From: Capitella teleta | Lineage: Eukaryota; Annelida; Polychaeta; Capitellidae | DNA: 64,000 nt | Direction: 5' to 3' | Assembly (NCBI GenBank): GCA_000328365.1 | Contig: KB292234.1 | Span: forward strand, 214,897-278,896 | Shown here: positions 42,330-54,680 of the stretch, piece by piece | How positions within the stretch are numbered: the stretch's first letter is position 1 | Layout: each line of letters begins with the position of its first letter | The notes under the pieces: model-generated | Told to the model about the DNA's origin: nothing | What the model saw: the letters and a program-made list of their open reading frames with translations, nothing else | Database searches by the model: none | Translations under genes and position numbers: made by a program

Positions 42330-42688
42330 CTCAATGACCTAAGTGAGTGAGTGAGTGATTGGGGTTTTACGGCTCCACCCAACCCGTTCGGGTGATACGG
42401 GCGCCAGAACAGAAGGCCCGGGACCGGGGTTTCCCCCTACTCTTATCGATAAATCCCAAGGGTTCTTTATCCTGCATACCACCATAGACAGTAGTACACA
42501 GCGCCCGGCCTTGTTACGCAGTTGGGCAGCACTGCAGAGTCACCGAAGAATTACAATTGTAATTCACAATCATAACGCCCGTAGCCTGATCGGGTCTCGA
42601 ACCCGGGACCTCGACCCCCACGGTCGGCATAGGATTGTAGTCAGCGGTTTAACCCACTGCGCTATCCGGTGCCCCTCAATGACCTAAG
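42330..42688 (-). mobile_element. Complete tRNA-derived SINE with 14-bp target duplication
   Basis: The body is 42,344-42,674 (331 bp). On the minus strand it begins GGGCACCGGATAGCGCAG. It contains a perfect Pol III A box TAGCGCAGTGGG and B box GGTTCGAGACC, a tRNA-unrelated central part, and a 3' end CCCAATCACTCACTCACT with a CACT tail. The flanks carry exact CTCAATGACCTAAG copies (42,330-42,343 and 42,675-42,688). It is the reference copy for relatives at 6.8, 20.1, 22.6 and 63.0 kb. Both boxes being exact suggests a young insertion that might still be transcribed. Confidence 0.95.
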
Positions 42689-42694
42689 CAGCGG

Positions 42695-43010
42695 TTGTTG
42701 TACGTGCATGCAATGTCATGACAGCTGTTGTTGCATTCATAGCTGTCCTTTTAAGCTAACAAAAATGACAAATTATGATAAATGCACTGCTTTATTGCGC
42801 GTCGTTTGGAAGCAGGAGGAAGGCACTTACGAGGTGAATGACTCGGAAATACTCCCGTACTGTTGAGAAGGGTGTGAAAGGGGTAGGGTAGGCTCAACTG
42901 TGATATGCAATGCAATGCATATATACGCGAGGATACTTGCTACTCATTATCACCCATTAGAATGTACAACAGCGTTTTTGCAGAAATACGAGTGTTGATC
43001 TTACACTCAG
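42695..43010 (+). repeat. Dispersed repeat family B, copy 1
   Basis: Aligns, with clear divergence, to 54,360-54,680 on the same strand. Shared words include AGCTAACAAA, AATGACAAATTA, TTTATTG.GCGTC, CTTACGAGGT and TATCACCCATT. The family is unknown. The SINE inserted at its left edge. Confidence 0.6.
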
Positions 43011-44255
43011 CTTACATCCTCTCTAACTGAGTGCATTTCATGCCGGGCATAATAAGTACATCATTGCATGTCCGCAGAAATGTCCCCGGACCTTATTTTT
43101 GGACAGAGCAATTATTATCATTGGACTATTGGACAAAATAAATCGTGACCAAAACCGGTGATGCTGGGAAATGTGAGATCTGATTCCAATTCATTCGACT
43201 TCAGCGTTATCTATTTCCACGTCTCACGATTTGTTCTCACAGGTGTGTCTCTATAGAGGGCTGCCATAGAGACACAACCTGACACATCACGACAAATCGA
43301 AGCCTCCCCGAATGAACGCTAGGCGGCGCCTTTACAGCTTTCACAGCAGATATCAGCAAATTGGCGCAGAACCCAAGCCGTTCTCTTGGGTAGGCTTGTT
43401 AGCTGCCAGGCGAGTGTATGCTTCAAGGAAATACGAGCCACGATATAGCTATATTTTTATAGAATTTTTGATTATTATAGATTGTTTTAATCTTCTTTGC
43501 TGAGAGAGAATTGAATTGTGGATGTCGGATTTGAATATCGTGCTATCTAGCCCCTATATTTATGATAATACTGTATGTAAATTAAGATCACCATATAATT
43601 ATAAGGCACAGATACAAGACTAGCTTCCATTCAGTAATTATCAATGTAAATTTAATATTGTACCTGGCACTTCGTGTGGTATGCCTTAAAAATAATGAAG
43701 GTACTTGGCACACAAGACTGATTAAAACACACAATTTCTTGTTGACATCACGTGATCTAAATATAGAGAATGCAGCCACACGCAAGTATTCTGTGCTTAG
43801 CATCAAGAGGAGCAACATGGCGTTTTGGAAAATGCAAAACATTGACGGAGTCAGCTTTGAAGCTGCAGAGTAACTCGGATCAGTTGATTTTACATAATAA
43901 AATGATAGCCATGATATAAAGCATGCTATACGCATTGAAGGAGCAATGCATATATGTTTTGTTCCATGTTTGTGAGTTTGATATTTTCAACTAACCAATT
44001 GACAAACAACTGATTCAGGGCCATGTTTCTTCTATTGACCAATGTTCAAAGTAGCATCTCGATCACCACAGGCTCATAAATGAACTCTTGTCAAAGCAGG
44101 TGGTAGTATTTAATCACCACTTAATTCATAGTAATTTGTATTAAATATTATTGTTAATTAATCATTGTTTGCCAAGCTATATTAACCATTCCATACAAAT
44201 TTGGCAAAGTTCTGCAATTCTACTCCCCAGGAATTTCCGGCAAGGTTGCTTTGAC

Positions 44256-44380
44256 AGCTATCCCATAATGCACAGTACTGAGCTATCCCATAATGCACAG
44301 TACTGAGCTATCCCATAATGCACAGTACTGAGCTATCCCATAATGCATCGTACTGCGCTATCCCATAATGCATCATACTG
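44256..44380. repeat. 25-bp tandem repeat, five units
   Basis: Five exact-length units of AGCTATCCCATAATGCACAG plus TACTG. The first three are identical and the last two carry a few changes. Each unit contains TCCCATAATGC, which resembles the core of the ZNF143/Staf site (TTCCCAGAATGC). It lies 180 bp from the inner end of the right arm. Confidence 0.95.
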
Positions 44381-44562
44381 CACCTGCGTAGTTGATTCGC
44401 TATTAAGTTCCTAGGGCCCTGCCAAACCTAGATGTCACGGCACGGGGTTTTGAGTCTAAGTAACTCCTTAATGGACACTGTGATCTGACCGGAAGGTTAG
44501 CCTTCCCGCACAACGGGGGTCAGATTATGTAACGCAGAAGACGCAAGGTGTATGAAGTGTAC

Positions 44563-47500
44563 GTATCAAGACAATGCATCTGAAAAGAGCCTCAAAGGGA
44601 ATTAAGTGCGTCATAGAGACATGCGTCACATGTGAGAACTAGTTCTCATTCGAGATGATCGTGACCTCAGCCGGCTTGTTACAACATCTGGTTGTTTGTT
44701 GCCTTGTCAAAACCCGAAGGATAACGCAGCTCCAATTCATGAAATCAGCACTTATGCAATGCATGTATGCAAGCACATCAGCTCATTGCGTAGTGATTAC
44801 TTGGCCGCGGCATGCAAAATACACCACAGAGTAATTGGGAAATGTTCAGGTTGATCGAGAAATTATGGTTTCTATGGTTACGATAGAAGAGACACAGCGA
44901 GTGATGTCAGATGGATTACACTTCTGATGTATTATTTAGGACGACATCATTTATTATGTTGTTGATTTCAACATTGAAGTTAGTTCAAGGTCATCATGTG
45001 AGTACGTTCTGTATGTTGACCTCGTTAAGTTCTGAATGATGAATGGTGTAAACTGCGTCCAAAATCAAGCCAACGAACCCAAAGAAATGAATGCTTAGAT
45101 TTATGGCCCATTGCCAGATCGGCCACTGAATGAATCAATGTCGTTTGCATTGGTTTCAGGAATCAAATGACCTCAGCAGTCAATGCGTGGATGGAGCAGT
45201 GAGATTTACACCACGTATTTAATGTCAGCCGACGCTTTATGGTAATACAATCGCGGCAATGGTTCGTCCGTTTTTCTAGTTTTATAAATTGTAAAGATCA
45301 GTATTGAGCATTGAGTGCCACTGCAGGAATTCAATTATAGTTTCATAGAAATCCTTTTAGACCAAATTGAAAGTTCTTGGTCGTCAAAAATGACTCATTT
45401 ATTTTGAAAATTGTCGTAACACTACATCCGAGTAATCTACCAAGCGCTAAAATTCAGAACCGTTTGAAATGGGGATATTATTACCAGAGAAATAAATATA
45501 AGTGATTTATAGAACACCTACCCAAACATTAAATCCACTGGCATTTGCGGATTATATCAAATATGACATAATATCATAATACACTGAGCAATTAGCGAAC
45601 CATATAGAACCAAACACGTACTCAGAAGAAGAGTCGCCTTTCATATTCCAGCATGTGTCGATTCAGATGTCTGTATTAGAGAAAGAGAACGAGAGACAGT
45701 GTAAGGTGGCTGGGATGGTAATGGAACCTGTCATGCTCTGAACTCTGATTGCAAAAAGATCATAAGTAGAAGGTAATAGGCACTTCTGTGAAACAGCCAC
45801 ACCTGCAAAGACTCGGAATTATAACAACCTTGTCCAAACGTATCTATCTAAATGCTAGGTATTCATGCTGTCCACTTAACAGAAGTATTTCAGTTCAGTA
45901 ATCGAAGCAGTTCAGTGAATTCACGCATCTTTTGAGTGTGACACGGTGGGGTTACATAATGTAGGATGAAGACATTGAAGTTTGCACTGCCGGTAGTTAT
46001 CTCGACTTGCGTCAGAACAAGTTCTACAGATTATTCTTATCTTCCGTGACTAGATTTAGGGACAAATATAGTTCCACGTGAATTAACATCATCCTAAATC
46101 TAGATCTGGAGCACTGGTCATTTTAAGGTTTCGCCCAGGGAGCCAATGAGACCCAACCGGATACAAGCATTCTGGTGCTCGGATACGGGCGGATTTAGGA
46201 CATAATATACTCAAATGACTTTACGAGATAATTTTTTATTTTGCAGGAGTGATATTAGAAGGAGCCGACAAAAGAAGGTCGGTCGCTGAGTGTGGCTGCC
46301 AATTAATTATCCGGAATCAATGAATTAAGACTGAGAGTACGTGGATAGACAAGGTTTTTTTTTTAATATTGTTATTGCTAATCCAAAAATCGAGAGCCGA
46401 GCAGCAGACAATGAGAGGTATGGTATTAATGAGTTGTAATTAGATTTCTGATGCTATATCCAGGTGAGTTGTGTTAACAATGTCCTTAGAGTATGCATGA
46501 ATCTCTTACGTACCATGATCAATAGAGGCATTTCCGTTCCGTTATAGTATAAGTAGATGACTGATTCAGGCACATCGTACAGTAGTACATATATTTTGTT
46601 TTCATAATTTTTTATCAAATGACGTCATATCTTGACAAGTCAAAATGTGCAAATTAGATTAGAAAGAAATGTACCCGAGTGGCATGTAAGAGGGTGAATT
46701 GCGGAGAGATATTTTGAAAGATGAAATGTCCGGAAGAGAATGAAATGCAGATGGAATGAAGTTCAGAATTATAAGTCTATTAGGCACGGGTTCAAAACGG
46801 CTAAGTCGAGATTATACCACTCAGTGAGTCTGCCAGCTAATCAGCCTTGTGTATTTGAGTGCATAATCCGTGCATAGTGAACGTGTATAAATAAACAAAT
46901 AGCACAGATCAATCTCGTCATTCAACCAATATTAAAGTCTCAAAATACAATATTACTACCCCTCCGCTCATTGGCGGCTGTCATGATTATTCAAACGATC
47001 CGGATTCACGGTGGGTAAAACCCTGATTCGGGATTTCATATAAATATATATATTATCTCAAGGAATCCATGTTGACTGCGCTCGTTGTTTTCGTTGTACA
47101 GCGATCCGGCAAGTGATCCGAAATCAGAATGTATTTTCATTGCTATATTATGCTAATTTCAATAGATTTGGGGTAATAAATCGAATTATCGTTTTATCGC
47201 GATCTGGGAATGATTTGTAGTGCTATCCGACATCGGAATCATCAATCCGGGTTTACCCATAAAGTAAAAATATTCAAGATGGCGCACTCGAATATCTTTT
47301 CGATCGTCCACTCGATTAATTAAGCTAGAATTTTTCGTGGCATAATCCGGCATAATTCCCTCGGAAGTTGATGGTTATCTTCAGATAAACGAGTTCTTGT
47401 GATTCTGAAGCCAGATAACCGAACTCGACTTCGTCTCGTCCAGAATCCCTTGAACTTGTTTATCTGACAATAACCTAACATACCGCTTGATTTATGCCAG

Positions 47501-50500
47501 AATTTCTCTCTTTTTTATGTATATTTTAACATAAATGAATTCTTACCTAAGATGAGATCAAACATTGTGATTGAAATGGCTGCACTGATATTGCCGATAA
47601 AATGATTTACAATCTGTAGCGATTTTAACAGGAAGATAGTGCCGAGTGAGGCACCACATGAGGTTATTCCCAAAGCAATTTGAATAGTGCTACCCAAGGG
47701 CCTGGAATAAATTCCCCATGGGCATAATATGCAAGCAGTTGTCCAAATCAAATCTAGGCTTTGCTACTTACTTCATCAATTTGATTCGAGATGAAATTGC
47801 TGAAAAGAAATCTTTCGATGAATGAAAGAAATGCGGAAAAGTATCGGTCAGTACAATGAAAACAATCTCACTAAAGACGAAATAGCACTCCCCCCGGTCC
47901 ACAAACGATTTACACGTCAATGCTCGTTCGTTCTCCACGCGTGTAAAATGTTTATTGCAAGGAATTCTTCTCATTTACTTCCTGATGTACTGTCTCTCAT
48001 GCATACTCTATTGCTGAACATAAAGCTCATGGTTAAGTGCTCAGTCCTGGAATTCATGGGCACAATTCCCCTGAGACAGTACAAAAAGACTATCTCTGTT
48101 CAGAGTAACTGCGGGATTCATTCGTGTAATTTCCGTTCAGTTGACAGTTAAACGAGGTTGCGTTTTGGGAAATCTCCATAGAATTACTCATCATCAGAAT
48201 GGTAAAAGATCCTTTGATTAGCACCCTTGAAATATTGCTTGATAAGAGACACAGCACAGCACTAGAAGGCTGCGAATGGCATGGCCTCAATTAATCCAAC
48301 AACGTGCAGTATGGCTTCGCTGTGTTCCGTGCGTGTTCCCGGTTCTGGCCTAGTCTGAACTTAGGGGGTGAAGCACACAGACTAGGGTTGAAAAATAATC
48401 CAATTTATTGAAGCAGGTCCAAATAAAAGGTGGTTGGATGAGGGCAGTAGTGGAAGGAAGAGTGGTTAGGGATGCTGGTTTGGTCGGGTTTATAAAGAGC
48501 CGACAGGGATATATTAATATTCATCAAACGAGATCTCGTGGGTAAGTCACATGCAAAACTTAACCATTGGAGAAAGAGCAAAATGTGTCAAGTACAGGTT
48601 ATTCTCAGGAGAACTTAAGGTGATCTTCCTCACGTACAGCTAAAGGTGATTGGCAGTTAGTGGGTTAGTTAGAGAAGAAATTCGAACTCAGCATTTCCTC
48701 TGGTTATATAGAAACATATCTTTTGGATAATGTGGCAGGTCTCACCTGGAAAGTCAGGGCAGTTAGAGAACCTAGAGAGTTCAGTGTTTGAGTACGAAGA
48801 GGGCAATTGATGGAAAGAATGAAGCACGGGGAAAAGGAAAACGAGAGAACTAATATAGTGTAATATGTGTATGCATGCATGGGTATTCACAACACGCTGG
48901 GTCGAATCCAGAGGAGAGCAAACCCTCCGACCTTCTCCTTCTCCACTCTTCTCTCCTGACACCAACAACAACAGCACCATCCTATAATTATGTCTATGGC
49001 ATCTAAGCTTTCATCATGCAACACACGTCGCTTCTACGGTGATAAAACACATAATTTTACACTGCAATTCATTAGTTTTTGTGGCTGTAAGATCATCTAG
49101 ATGAGACATGATATTTCGTATAATATTCCGGTGTCCATGACAGATTAAACCAAGGAATTGAATTGGAATAACATTTAACTGAGAGCTGACTCTCCTGTCA
49201 TACTCCGTTCAAATCGCTCCATACGTCAGTTGTAAATATAATATTACGTTCTCTGGCGACCACGAGAATAAGTGTGCCATGGTTTACCATAAAATGGGAA
49301 CTCCACTCACAGCATGTTGCACTTTTCTTTCTCCGATTATAATAACCGGGATAATATTGTTGAATTCTGGAACTTAGGTGGATTGAATTTGTTACTGTTT
49401 GGGTTTATCAAGATAGCATTCATCGGTCAACTCCCAATTACACCAATTTCCAAGCTAATTCAGATCTCTGCTTCCTTGAGTTCATCTTAGTTAAATGGTT
49501 CGTTGAGTCACATCTAGCGATGAGTAGCAATCAAATGAATTAGATATCAATCATAAATACATTGAATTAATTTAGCCGAAAGCAGTGGTCCATTGTTCCG
49601 CCTATGTTTGAATCCATTTCCTCCTATGTTGTCATTTCAATTGTTGTCTGTCAGTTGCATTTAATGCGGAAGATTTCTTCATTTCCTTGTTATAAGCACA
49701 TTTGGTATTCCGCACAACACGTGTATAAAGACTCATAATCAATAATGCATGTAATACACGGAATCATTTAATGGTGAATTATACATTAGCAGCTTCGTTT
49801 TCCTTCTCTTTACCACGATACGCAAGAACATGTTTATGATCTGCTGCCTCAGGGCATCGAACAGGTTGGCGAAATCTGACAAATGGTCCCATGCTGGTGC
49901 TGATATCTCAAAATTGCAGGAACTTTGAATCTATGCAGAACGAAAGTCCTATGTGGAGGAGGCCATCATCTTGGTATTACACGAGACAGTTGCCTCAAAG
50001 ACTCCTTGATTAACACTGACCTTTGCGTTTGCCAGACTCCTTGTACCGAGGACCGTAGTTGTCCTCTTCAGGCAAAGACATGTTATTTACTTCTCTATGG
50101 CTTTGAAGCCCGTAATGAAAATGACCACCTGAAGTAAAGTCGAGCAACGAAGGATGATCTCGTGGCAGTACAAAAAGGTGATCCATATGTTCTAGAATAT
50201 ATACAAGGGATAGCCAATAGACAACGCGGAATGAGGTCAGGGTTAAATTATTCGTTATTATCAATTGTTCAAGGGCACCCATAACCACCACACTCACTCG
50301 AGGTCAGAGTATTATCATCAAGCAGGCTGTGTTGCAATTTAACACACCATTGCGTTAGGCACAGGCTGAGGAAGGCCATGCCATAGAAAAGGATCAACAG
50401 CTGGCTAACATGGTTGAAGCAAGCTAATGCAACAAAATATATCACGGCTTAATTGATCACGTTGAAGATCTGCATTATATAATCATTGAGAGATCCACTG

Positions 50501-51717
50501 ATAAACTATCAAACGAGCATGAATTAATAATGATGATGAATGGGGCACTGATTGTGACTTCTTTTTTCATGAGAAGGAGTTGCAATCATGGAAATTTATC
50601 ACGTTGGTAATTTTGACACAGGCTTCCATTTGATGATTCCACATTTCATGATTACAGCCTTTGTGTTGACAGCTAGAAACAATATGGAATGAAATGAAAT
50701 TTTCCAGTCGTATTTGATGTGACATTTAGGCACATTAACTTCATGAGATATAAGATTTCGAGTAATCCATTTGATTATACTAGAAATTGCTAAAATATGG
50801 CAATAAATTCGTCATGAAATGGTTCATCATGCATATGCACCATAGCGAACCCTTTGTCAATTGCCGATTCATCCTAATGTGGGTAGATCCCTTCACGTGG
50901 CTGAATTTGACAACGTGGGTTGAATTGTTATGTTGCTCAAGACGATTGCGTTATCTGCAGTGTTATGGGGTGGTCAGGCATAAGAGTGGACCTAAGTGAA
51001 CGCAAATGGGGCACAACGAAATGTGTTTATCGTAGGAGCAACAGGGTGAATCTTGGGACATGCATACACTGAATGCATCGCTAAATTTACGGTAACCAGG
51101 ATTGCTGACTGCCCTTCAAAGGTGGTCACCTAAAATGCACACATTCCTTGTTAAACATTATTTTCAGGTATTGTTCAGTTATTTCCAGATGCAGTCAAAT
51201 AATATATATATTATACAAATTCCTTACGCCAAGACATAAGAAAAAGATGACGCCTTAAAAGAATTCTGCTGTGGCAGCAATTTCCTGGTCTGAGTTCGCG
51301 GTATAATTCTAAGGCTTTGACAGGTCTGGTAGCATCGCAGATGAGAAAACATGTGGATGCGAGATGACTGTGTTTACAACAGCAAGAATCCTAATTGAAA
51401 GCAATGTCTTATTCTGATATCAAATAGCTTGGGTTTGCAATTAACGTTCTTCATCTTTCCTGTGCAATTATGGTATTGCTCTCCTAAATCAGACCGCCAA
51501 TTGAACGTGCGTGATGCACGAGTGACGTAATTGCAACGGAGTTTTACAGAGTGCTCTATTTTCCTGTGGCTCTATTCGCTGACGTGGCCGATTATTCAGT
51601 CTGAGCCGCTCTAGATGGTCGTGGTTTCCTTTGGCCATCGATAATAGCCAATGATGACGGATACTTTTATTGCTGAGGGAATGTACTTTCAATGCTATTG
51701 ACAACCCTTTGGTGCTA
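44563..51717 (-). repeat. Giant inverted repeat, right arm (about 7.15 kb)
   Basis: Reverse complement of 32,656-39,700. It carries about 190 bp, in two blocks (about 45,788-45,978), that the left arm lacks; a 10-bp island, GAATTCACGC, between the blocks is kept in both arms. It lacks the 86-bp block at 35,435-35,520. Short frames found in both arms (for example 47,822-48,151 and its mirror at 36,303-36,632) are identical because the DNA is duplicated and not because a protein is conserved. Confidence 0.93.
48346..48894 (-). mobile_element. Solo-LTR-like fossil, copy 3 (in right arm)
   Basis: The mirror copy of 35,558-36,108, with the same TG...CA ends, TATA-like box and AATAAA. It is not the partner LTR of copy 2: the two point in opposite directions because they lie in inverted arms. 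Confidence 0.55.
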
Positions 51718-53502
51718 ACTTTAGGATGAGTAAGTGCAAAGTCAATTGAACAACTCTTTCAGCAGATGATTTATACAGGGTGGCCCATCCAGCAATTGTT
51801 CCTCAGAGGACGTGCAACGGAATTGCGCCATGCAAGTAAGATCTCCTTCATCGGTTGAATGGTCTTTATTGCGAGTGTTTTGGGGACGTTCGAGGAACAC
51901 CAACCTTTAATTTTGTTTTCCTTAATGTCTCCCATTTCTTAGTTCATACCAGTTCCCCAATACAGTGCTTCTATATATTCTATGTCGTTGATTATAATAT
52001 TTTGACAAAGCCATTTCCCGTGTTTCATCTCACAGCAGAATCCGCTGATCATATGAAATGCAAATCTCGCTGGCACATAGACTACTACACAACCGAACGA
52101 TCACATGATTTGGCTCTGAAATGAGTTCACACAAGATTGTGGTGGCCTCTCGGATTTGATGTCTTCAGGGTTTTCTTGTGAAGTAAGCGAGCCAAAAGGA
52201 GTTCATTTATGACTTGATTTTACTTGTGTTTATATCATGTTAGGGTGCATAGCAGAAGTTAGATTTAAATTGCTCATAACTCACCAGCATAATTCATAAT
52301 AAATAATAACAAAATTATTCCTTTATCCAGAAAATAAGGGATGTCAGTGGTCGTCAATATGTTTACGCCAATACGGCGGACGCTGGTCTACATTGTCTGC
52401 TTTCGTGTTGGCCACATGTTGTGTCATCAAGGCTGAAGGCACCAAACAACTCACGGAAGAATATGTCATTCTTAGTTCAAAGGTTAAAGGTTACATGGGT
52501 GATGTTTACAAAGCAGTGGCCGTGACATAATATTGACATTATTCATCCTTTGTTCAAGAATCAAATTGAAGACACATGTTTTTGATTATCTTCCACTGCC
52601 TTTCTTTGTAAAGGACTTTAAACAATGATCCATACTTTATTGGTCACTCAGAGATTCGTGACGCAGAACCATTAAATAAAAATGAAGAAATATACAAATG
52701 AATACGACGTGTATTTCCCTAAAATTTCGTGTGATCGGCTCTGGTTTTTCAGGTTTCGTTTTGTTTCGTTTTTTTGTTGTTGTTTTTTTTTGTTTTTTTT
52801 TTTTTTTGCAACGTCCACTCCCAAAACAATTCTGCCTAGATGGATTGCCCAAATTTATCATATTAAAGCCCTAAATATGAACTTTCATGACCTCAATCAC
52901 CAGCTGACCAGTACTTGTATTGCTAATCCCCTGCAGTCGGGTATTCGGCAAGGGCGACAGTTTTAAGCGGCATACAAATTGGCAGCCTCGCTCTGAATCT
53001 CCATATCTTTCGAGATAATCCAGTATATCACCAATAATCACAACAAATTCAAACACCGTTCTTTTACCCAGCCTATCGGATAATTATTATTTTCAGAAGT
53101 TAAACCCCTCACAATCAATAAGCTCTCGCAGAGTTCCGCAGAAGTCGTTGCCTGCTTCGGCAAACTTCGGAAAACTTCGGAAAATTGATCCTGGGCGTTG
53201 AATTCTACCAAAAACGACCGAAATTTCGGAAATTTCCTCAGCAAGCAAAAGTCGAGAAATCTGAATGCGTAAACATGTAATCTATAATTCTGTTTGCGAT
53301 CATCAAAATAAATTAAATATCCGCCAATTCGACCTCCCCTGCAAACCAACCGGAGACCCTAAAATGGCCAGCTGATTCCAGTACTGCCTACTGAATTATA
53401 ATTATCTCATCACAAAGCAAAACAGTTCGTATTGTTTCAGCTGTCAACAGAGAAAGTGGCAACGCGTGGTATAAATGGGATGGAAACATTATGCTTACAC
53501 AA

Positions 53503-53580
53503 CACAGAATGGCACAGAATGGCACAGAATGGCACAGAATGGCACAGAATGGCACAGAATGGCACAGAATGGCACAGAAT
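53503..53580. repeat. 10-bp tandem repeat, about 8 units
   Basis: Uninterrupted CACAGAATGG units with no substitutions. Periodic NGTEWHRMAQ frames across it are artefacts of the 10-bp unit. Confidence 0.95.
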
Positions 53581-54359
53581 GCGTGTGTACAGAGGTTATA
53601 TATCGTTCTTGGAATGAAAGCTCTCTGAATTGCAGTCTCCGATGGCGAGCAACGAACGGAAACCTCAACTTACCTGTAATGCTCTTTGGGTATATCTGAT
53701 TATGAGGCGTTTCACCTGAAACGTGTCGAATGTGACCTGTGCGCTGCTTCGTGTTATTACGTGTACATTCTCTATTTGGTCCAAAATTTCATATCATGTT
53801 TTGAGAGCAGTTTTTTTTTTTTTTTTTTTTTTTTCTGAAATAAATTTTTCTGCTAATTTTCGTTTAGAAACTTGAGGAGTGCGAATGAACTATTACCACA
53901 AAATTCCATCCCTTATAAATTGGCCGCAAAAAGTCGTCGATTTGCTTCAGATTGCTACGTGATGATGGTGTTTTGGGGCCGTGCGTTCTTCTTATGAAGA
54001 TTAATTTTTTTGCTGGTCACAGACGTTGTGGTATATTTGCGATAAAAGTCTCTGATTGGTTGATAAAGACGGGTTTAATTTTGAATTGAACACAAAGCAG
54101 ATCCATTACATAAAGGTCATGAATAATAACACCATTATCAGAGTAATTAATTAAAATCAATCATAGCTCCCGTATTTGGACACGTAGAGCGGCTTCTTGT
54201 TCTTATGTATTTGTTCGCAAAGCACATCACGCCGCAGAATGATGTTGTCACTGACTAAAATCGCAAAAATATCGAGTAAGAAGATTGTCTTTGATGCAAC
54301 AAGCAGGTGAAGCCATAAGTTGCAAGTGCACGTGCAGCCGATACGAACAGCTTCATATG

Positions 54360-54680
54360 GGATTCAAGAGCTGTCTCCTGCAGCTAACAAAGAAATGACA
54401 AATTAAGACCGATGCTGTGTTTTTATTGTGCGTCCCAAGGACAAATGCTAGAGGTCCTTACGAGGTCCAAAGAATTAAAGATACTTGTATGCATGGATGT
54501 TGATGGTGGGCGGGACTTAATTGGAGTAAAAAGGGGAAAGAATGGGGTCATATAGAGTTCAGAGGTCAATGTCTATCTTTATCACCCATTCATGGTGTTC
54601 TTTTAAGGCTTAAGCAAAACAACAACACTCGTGAGTGATAACACCGAATGTGTCAATTTCCACCCACGCACAGCAATTTC
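54360..54680 (+). repeat. Dispersed repeat family B, copy 2
   Basis: Diverged relative of 42,695-43,010, recognised by the same ordered words (AGCTGTC, AGCTAACAAA, AATGACAAATTA, TTTATTGTGCGTC, CTTACGAGGT, TATCACCCATT). Confidence 0.6.

Larger units (their letters stand above)
39701..44562. other. Spacer between the inverted-repeat arms (4.86 kb)
   Basis: This sequence is present once. It holds an integrase fossil near its left end, two retroposon 3' ends in opposite orientation, a complete SINE, a dispersed repeat and a 25-bp tandem array. I see no host gene. Confidence 0.7.

Noticed and set aside
42590-42674. A functional tRNA gene
   Set aside because: The A and B boxes are those of the SINE head; the sequence between and around them does not give a proper cloverleaf and is continuous with the SINE body.
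35558-48894. The two arm LTR-like units as the two LTRs of one large retroelement
   Set aside because: LTRs of one element lie in direct orientation; these are inverted, and the DNA between them is arm and spacer sequence without a retroelement body.
32656-51717. Large fold-back transposon
   Set aside because: No target duplication, no sharp conserved terminus and no transposase were seen; kept only as an alternative to segmental duplication.
53503-53580. CRISPR-like or coding repeat
   Set aside because: Units are contiguous with no spacers, and the encoded periodicity is a consequence of the 10-bp unit.
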